A DNA stretch of 24,740 nucleotides from Candidatus Martarchaeota archaeon (GTDB lineage: Archaea; Micrarchaeota; Micrarchaeia; Micrarchaeales; CABMGC01), in contig JAMCSO010000013.1 of NCBI GenBank assembly GCA_023379075.1, forward strand, positions 1 to 24,740, read 5' to 3'. Of this stretch, positions 22,125-24,740 are shown piece after piece. The notes beneath the pieces were generated by a model. It ran no database searches. It saw only the letters and a program-made list of their open reading frames with translations, and was not told where the DNA came from. A program made the position numbers and the translations under genes. Every line of letters begins with the position of its first letter. The stretch's first letter is position 1.

Positions 22125-23204
22125 ATGATTCAAAAACAATTGATTGATAATAATGTTACAGGATACAGGGAACTTTTAACCCCCAGAAAGCTGGAGGAAC
22201 TCTTGCCTCTTTCCGAAAAGGGAAAGGAGACAGTTTTGCAAGGAAGAGACGCTGTCAAAGGTATATTAAGAGGGCGGGATAGAAGGAAACTGCTAATAGC
22301 TGGTCCGTGCTCTGTTCATGATGTTAACGCAGCTATGGAGTATGCTGAACGACTGAAAGAACTAAGTGGGAGGGTCGCTGGTGTTTTTCTTGTGGTAATG
22401 CGTGTTTACGGGGAGAAGCCAAGGACTAGTTTGGGGTGGAAAGGACTTATAAATGAGCCTTCACTTGATGGTATCATTAATCCGAACGAAGGTCTCATGG
22501 CAATGCGCAGATTACTGGTTGATCTTGCCAACAAAGGAATAATAACTGGTACGGAGTTTGTACAATTAGGTACTCCTCAGAGAATAGGAGATACTGTCTC
22601 ATGGTCTGCAATAGGAGCAAGGACCGTTGAATCGCCACCACATCGCCATATGGCTTCTGGATTGAGTATGGCTGTAGGATTCAAGAATAATACTAATGGC
22701 AATGTAAATGCAGCAATCGATGCTGTAATAACTGCTGCAGGCAGCCACGAGTTTGACGGGATAAACTGGGATGGTGTGGAAGCTACTGTTACTACTAAAG
22801 GAAACAGTGATACACACATTATACTAAGAGGGAGCGAGAACCAATCAAATTATGATGAAGAGAGTGTAAGGAGTGCATTACTGGCACTTGCACAAAGAGG
22901 CCTACAGCAATCATTAGTTGTCGATTGCTCGCATGGAAACGCGATGAATAGTGAACATAAAAAGGACCACAGACTACAATCCGTGGCATTTTGGGGCCTT
23001 ATTGACCAGATTATGCGAGGCACTGAAGGAATCATCGGAGTAATGCTTGAATCCTTTTTGGAAGAAGGAAGCCAAAAATTCGAAAGCGGTATAACACGAA
23101 AAGAGGATCTCAAATATGGTGTATCCATAACTGATCCATGCATAGGTTGGAACGAAACCGAGAGCATGATCTTATCTGCAGCCAAAGAATTGGCTAGAAG
23201 ATAA
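22125..23204 (+). CDS. aroF: 3-deoxy-7-phosphoheptulonate (DAHP) synthase, bacterial AroF/G/H type
   Basis: 359 aa. It condenses phosphoenolpyruvate and erythrose 4-phosphate, the first step of the shikimate pathway. Type I-alpha signatures: IAGPCSVHD (metal-binding Cys), MRVYGEKPRTSLGWKGLINE, SWSAIGARTVESPPHRHMAS, GLSMAVGFKNNTNGN, SDTHIILRG, VVDCSHGN (metal-binding His), MLESFLEEGSQ (metal-binding Glu) and SITDPCIGW (metal-binding Asp). The N-terminal arm TGYRELLTP(R)KL matches the family's regulatory extension. Many archaea use a different I-beta form or a DAHP-free route, so this gene may have come from bacteria. No other shikimate gene is nearby. It is divergent from an Lrp-type regulator. 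Confidence 0.93.
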   Translation: MIQKQLIDNNVTGYRELLTPRKLEELLPLSEKGKETVLQGRDAVKGILRGRDRRKLLIAGPCSVHDVNAAMEYAERLKELSGRVAGVFLVVMRVYGEKPRTSLGWKGLINEPSLDGIINPNEGLMAMRRLLVDLANKGIITGTEFVQLGTPQRIGDTVSWSAIGARTVESPPHRHMASGLSMAVGFKNNTNGNVNAAIDAVITAAGSHEFDGINWDGVEATVTTKGNSDTHIILRGSENQSNYDEESVRSALLALAQRGLQQSLVVDCSHGNAMNSEHKKDHRLQSVAFWGLIDQIMRGTEGIIGVMLESFLEEGSQKFESGITRKEDLKYGVSITDPCIGWNETESMILSAAKELARR

Positions 23205-23355
23205 CACCATTAAAAGATTCCCTGAAGCACTTTAACCTTAGATGAAACTTGCTAATGGGACAATATTTAATACTTGCTTGCAAATTAGATTGTGTTTATC
23301 ATAATATAATGAGAAGATATTACTGCGGAAAGAGTAGATCTGTTCTTTTCGATTT

Positions 23356-23365
23356 GATATAATAA
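23356..23365 (+). promoter_or_regulatory. TATA box of the YjbQ-family gene; rest of the 188-nt gap appears empty
   Basis: GATATAATAA is centred about 33 nt before the ATG at 23393, leaving a leader with AGGGG four nt before the ATG. The interval 23205-23350 has only very short open frames and no recognisable RNA gene. Confidence 0.45.
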
Positions 23366-23392
23366 CCAGACTTATCAAAATTTAGGGGTTTT

Positions 23393-23797
23393 ATGCAGGA
23401 ACTCAGTGTTGAAAGCCAGAAGAAAGTAGAGTTGATAGACATAACTGAACATGTCAAGAGCAAGGTAAATAATAATACAATTAGTGATGGAATATGCATA
23501 ATTTACATACCTCATACAACTGCTGCGATCATAATTAATGAGAACGAAGCAGGCCTTTTATCTGATATTGAGATGTTTGTAGAGTCGCTAGCAGAAAGAA
23601 AAACGGGATGGAAGCATGATAAAGTAGATCAGAATACGCCCGCTCATCTTGCAAACATAGCAATAGGTTGTGAGAAGATAATACCAATACAGAATGGAAA
23701 GCTAATGCTAGGCAACTGGCAAAGCGTATTCTTTTTAGAATTAGATGGGCCAAAGAATAGGGAAATCTATCTCGAGTACATTGAATGCAAGGGCTGA
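23393..23797 (+). CDS. YjbQ/UPF0047 family protein
   Basis: 134 aa, the family length. Signatures: IYIPHTTAAIIINENE, then a H-x(n)-N-x-x-AHL stretch (NTPAHLANIAIG), PIQNGKLMLGNWQSVFFLEL and the closing DGPKNREIYLEYI. The conserved His residues and Glu form the predicted active site. Some members show weak thiamin-phosphate-synthase activity, but the true role is open. ATG with AGGGG upstream. A 5-bp hairpin follows the stop directly. Confidence 0.92.
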   Translation: MQELSVESQKKVELIDITEHVKSKVNNNTISDGICIIYIPHTTAAIIINENEAGLLSDIEMFVESLAERKTGWKHDKVDQNTPAHLANIAIGCEKIIPIQNGKLMLGNWQSVFFLELDGPKNREIYLEYIECKG

Positions 23798-23812
23798 TTG
23801 ACACTTCGTCAA
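23798..23812 (+). repeat. Short hairpin at the YjbQ stop codon
   Basis: TTGAC (23798-23802) and GTCAA (23808-23812) frame a 5-nt loop, immediately after the TGA. The second arm begins one copy of an 11-bp direct repeat. It may be a weak end-of-transcript structure. Confidence 0.35.
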
Positions 23813-23876
23813 ATATCTTATTTGGAGAGTGCTTTTTAATCCTTAATCTAGTCAAATATCTCTTAATCTGGAGGAT
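23808..23876 (+). repeat. Imperfect tandem duplication, 43-nt period, before the next gene
   Basis: GTCAAATATCT occurs at 23808-23818 and 23851-23861. Each copy is followed by a similar tail containing TGGAG (23823-23827 and 23869-23873). The second tail, GGAGG, is the ribosome-binding site of the next gene, so the duplication seems to have copied the translation-initiation region. Confidence 0.4.
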
Positions 23877-23879
23877 ATC

Positions 23880-24209
23880 TTGAAGATTGAAGAAAAGGAT
23901 GAGGTAAGACACGCAGCAAACCAATACCTCAGAACGCGCTGGGAAGGCAACGCATCTACGAGAGAAGCGCTATCAAGAGCTAGAGAAGCAGATACGTTAT
24001 TCTTTGTGGGAGCTGAACCCTTTATTTTAGTTTCGAGAGTTGCCAGTTTGGGGGGACTATCACTAAGGCAGTTATTTAGAAGAGGTGGGATTATAATTCA
24101 AAGTGAAGGTAATATCTTAAATATGTGCCTACCTGTTAAATCGTTAAGCTCGGCTAGTCTGTCAAGAATAAGATTCAAGGACGATCTGGCTGGAGTTAAG
24201 AGGGAATAG
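23880..24209 (+). CDS. Hypothetical protein with TTG start (orphan)
   Basis: 109 aa, not recognised. A charged helical N-terminus (KIEEKDEVRHAANQYLRTRW) is followed by a short strand-turn region (ADTLFFVGAEPFILVSRV) and GLSLRQLFRRGGIIIQSEG. No signal or membrane helix. The TTG is supported by a strong GGAGG five nt upstream; no ATG is near. It lies in an orphan group with the next gene, 39 nt downstream, and is probably co-transcribed. Confidence 0.6.
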   Translation: MKIEEKDEVRHAANQYLRTRWEGNASTREALSRAREADTLFFVGAEPFILVSRVASLGGLSLRQLFRRGGIIIQSEGNILNMCLPVKSLSSASLSRIRFKDDLAGVKRE

Positions 24210-24248
24210 AACGAAGATCGTGAAAAATGCATTTATGGTGGTGTACAG

Positions 24249-24740
24249 ATGGTTAAACAACAGGTCTTTAATCCTAAACCAAAAGACAATGGCGTGATTA
24301 AAAACGGATTGGCATTTAAACCGTTTGCTCTCAGAGAAGGAAAGCTTAAGTCTCTTCAAAGAAAAAGAGCAGAAGACCGTGCTACGATAACGCCAGAGAT
24401 AGAAAAGATAGTCAATAGGATAGCCCAGATTCAAAATCCTGCAAAATTGGAAGAGTATTCATCAGATATAAATCCCATTGTTAGAACCGCAGTTGCATTT
24501 AGTCCCTTCGCCGAAACTATACGCGAGGGTCTCCAGTCCGATGATAATGCTACAGTTAGATCTATTGCATTGATACCACCCTCAAAGCTCCTGCGCATAC
24601 ATGATGATATGACGTTGGTAGGGCTAAGTCCTATTGGCGCGCTAAGAAAGATGATGGGAGCTACAAATCAAGCCGAGCTAAACTTATTCTTTAAGGAATT
24701 ACACGCTGCCGCACATGCTAACCTAGAGGAATACAACATC
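24249..24740 (+). CDS. HEAT-like repeat protein, 3' end cut by window edge (orphan)
   Basis: 164 codons are visible without a stop. After a basic N-terminal ~50 residues come helical repeats: LEEYSSDINPIVRTAVAFSP and IREGLQSDDNATVRSIALIP. Both share [SD]-[DI]-[ND]-x-x-V-R-[ST]-x-A, typical of HEAT/LRV-like repeats, and echo the pattern in the gene at 1995-2630. The rest (IGALRKMMGATNQAELNLFF) continues as helices. GGTGG eight nt before the ATG is the ribosome-binding site. Function unknown; protein binding is likely. Confidence 0.6.
   Translation, partial: MVKQQVFNPKPKDNGVIKNGLAFKPFALREGKLKSLQRKRAEDRATITPEIEKIVNRIAQIQNPAKLEEYSSDINPIVRTAVAFSPFAETIREGLQSDDNATVRSIALIPPSKLLRIHDDMTLVGLSPIGALRKMMGATNQAELNLFFKELHAAAHANLEEYNI

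Noticed and set aside
1..24740. CRISPR arrays, transposases, integrases, attachment-site repeats or toxin-antitoxin pairs
   Set aside because: No regularly spaced repeats, transposase or integrase motifs, or recognisable toxin or antitoxin proteins were seen on either strand.

Overview
The window is archaeal. Evidence: a ribosomal operon of archaeal type (eS19, PDCD5, eL39, eL31, with aIF6 next), RNA polymerase subunit L, Alba, an archaeal-type AspRS, endonuclease Q, a UbiA prenyltransferase of the DGGGP-synthase type, TATA boxes about 26 nt upstream of several start codons, and a tRNA with a bulge-helix-bulge intron. The A+T-rich DNA, dense packing, many small orphan proteins, Asn-x-Ser/Thr-rich secreted proteins and a non-canonical tRNA intron suggest a small-genome DPANN archaeon, perhaps of the Micrarchaeota. 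That placement is inference; no rRNA is present to confirm it.

Layout. 1-1529 (minus): eS19, PDCD5-like protein, eL39 (53 aa), eL31 with a long charged tail, then the start of aIF6 with its own promoter. 1698-1964: RpoL, divergent from that operon. 1995-2630 (minus): an orphan with HEAT/LRV-like repeats. 2784-2889: tRNA-Arg(CCT) with a 28-nt intron in the T loop, followed at once by a membrane-anchored thioredoxin-fold protein whose Shine-Dalgarno starts inside the encoded CCA. 4093-4415: weak remnants of a decayed gene. 4477-7070: a half-size ABC exporter with C-terminal DUF1854, broken by a one-base frame disruption. 7175-10831: Alba, AspRS, then endonuclease III and endonuclease Q as a DNA-repair pair. 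10876-13093: a secreted, membrane-anchored Lon-type (S16) protease and a HIT protein. 13070-13927 (minus): UbiA lipid-synthesis enzyme. 14112-15639: an MFS transporter and a small unknown. 15619-18460 (minus): spermidine-synthase-like protein followed by a YyaL/DUF255 thioredoxin-domain protein. 18570-21531: four orphan genes, including a membrane protein with a Thr/Ser/Pro stalk. 21556-23204: an Lrp/AsnC regulator divergent from a bacterial-type DAHP synthase, with two 13-bp palindromes 31 bp apart between them. 23393-24740: a YjbQ/UPF0047 protein and two unknowns, the last cut by the window edge and again carrying HEAT-like repeats.

Themes. Information processing dominates the left and centre. 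Endonuclease III and EndoQ together cover oxidised and deaminated bases, and EndoQ ends in a PCNA-binding motif. Cell-surface proteins recur (the S16 protease, the thioredoxin-fold protein, the stalk protein). The most distinctive items are the T-loop tRNA intron, the ABC-DUF1854 frame break, the paired palindromes between the regulator and DAHP synthase, and the orphan genes.
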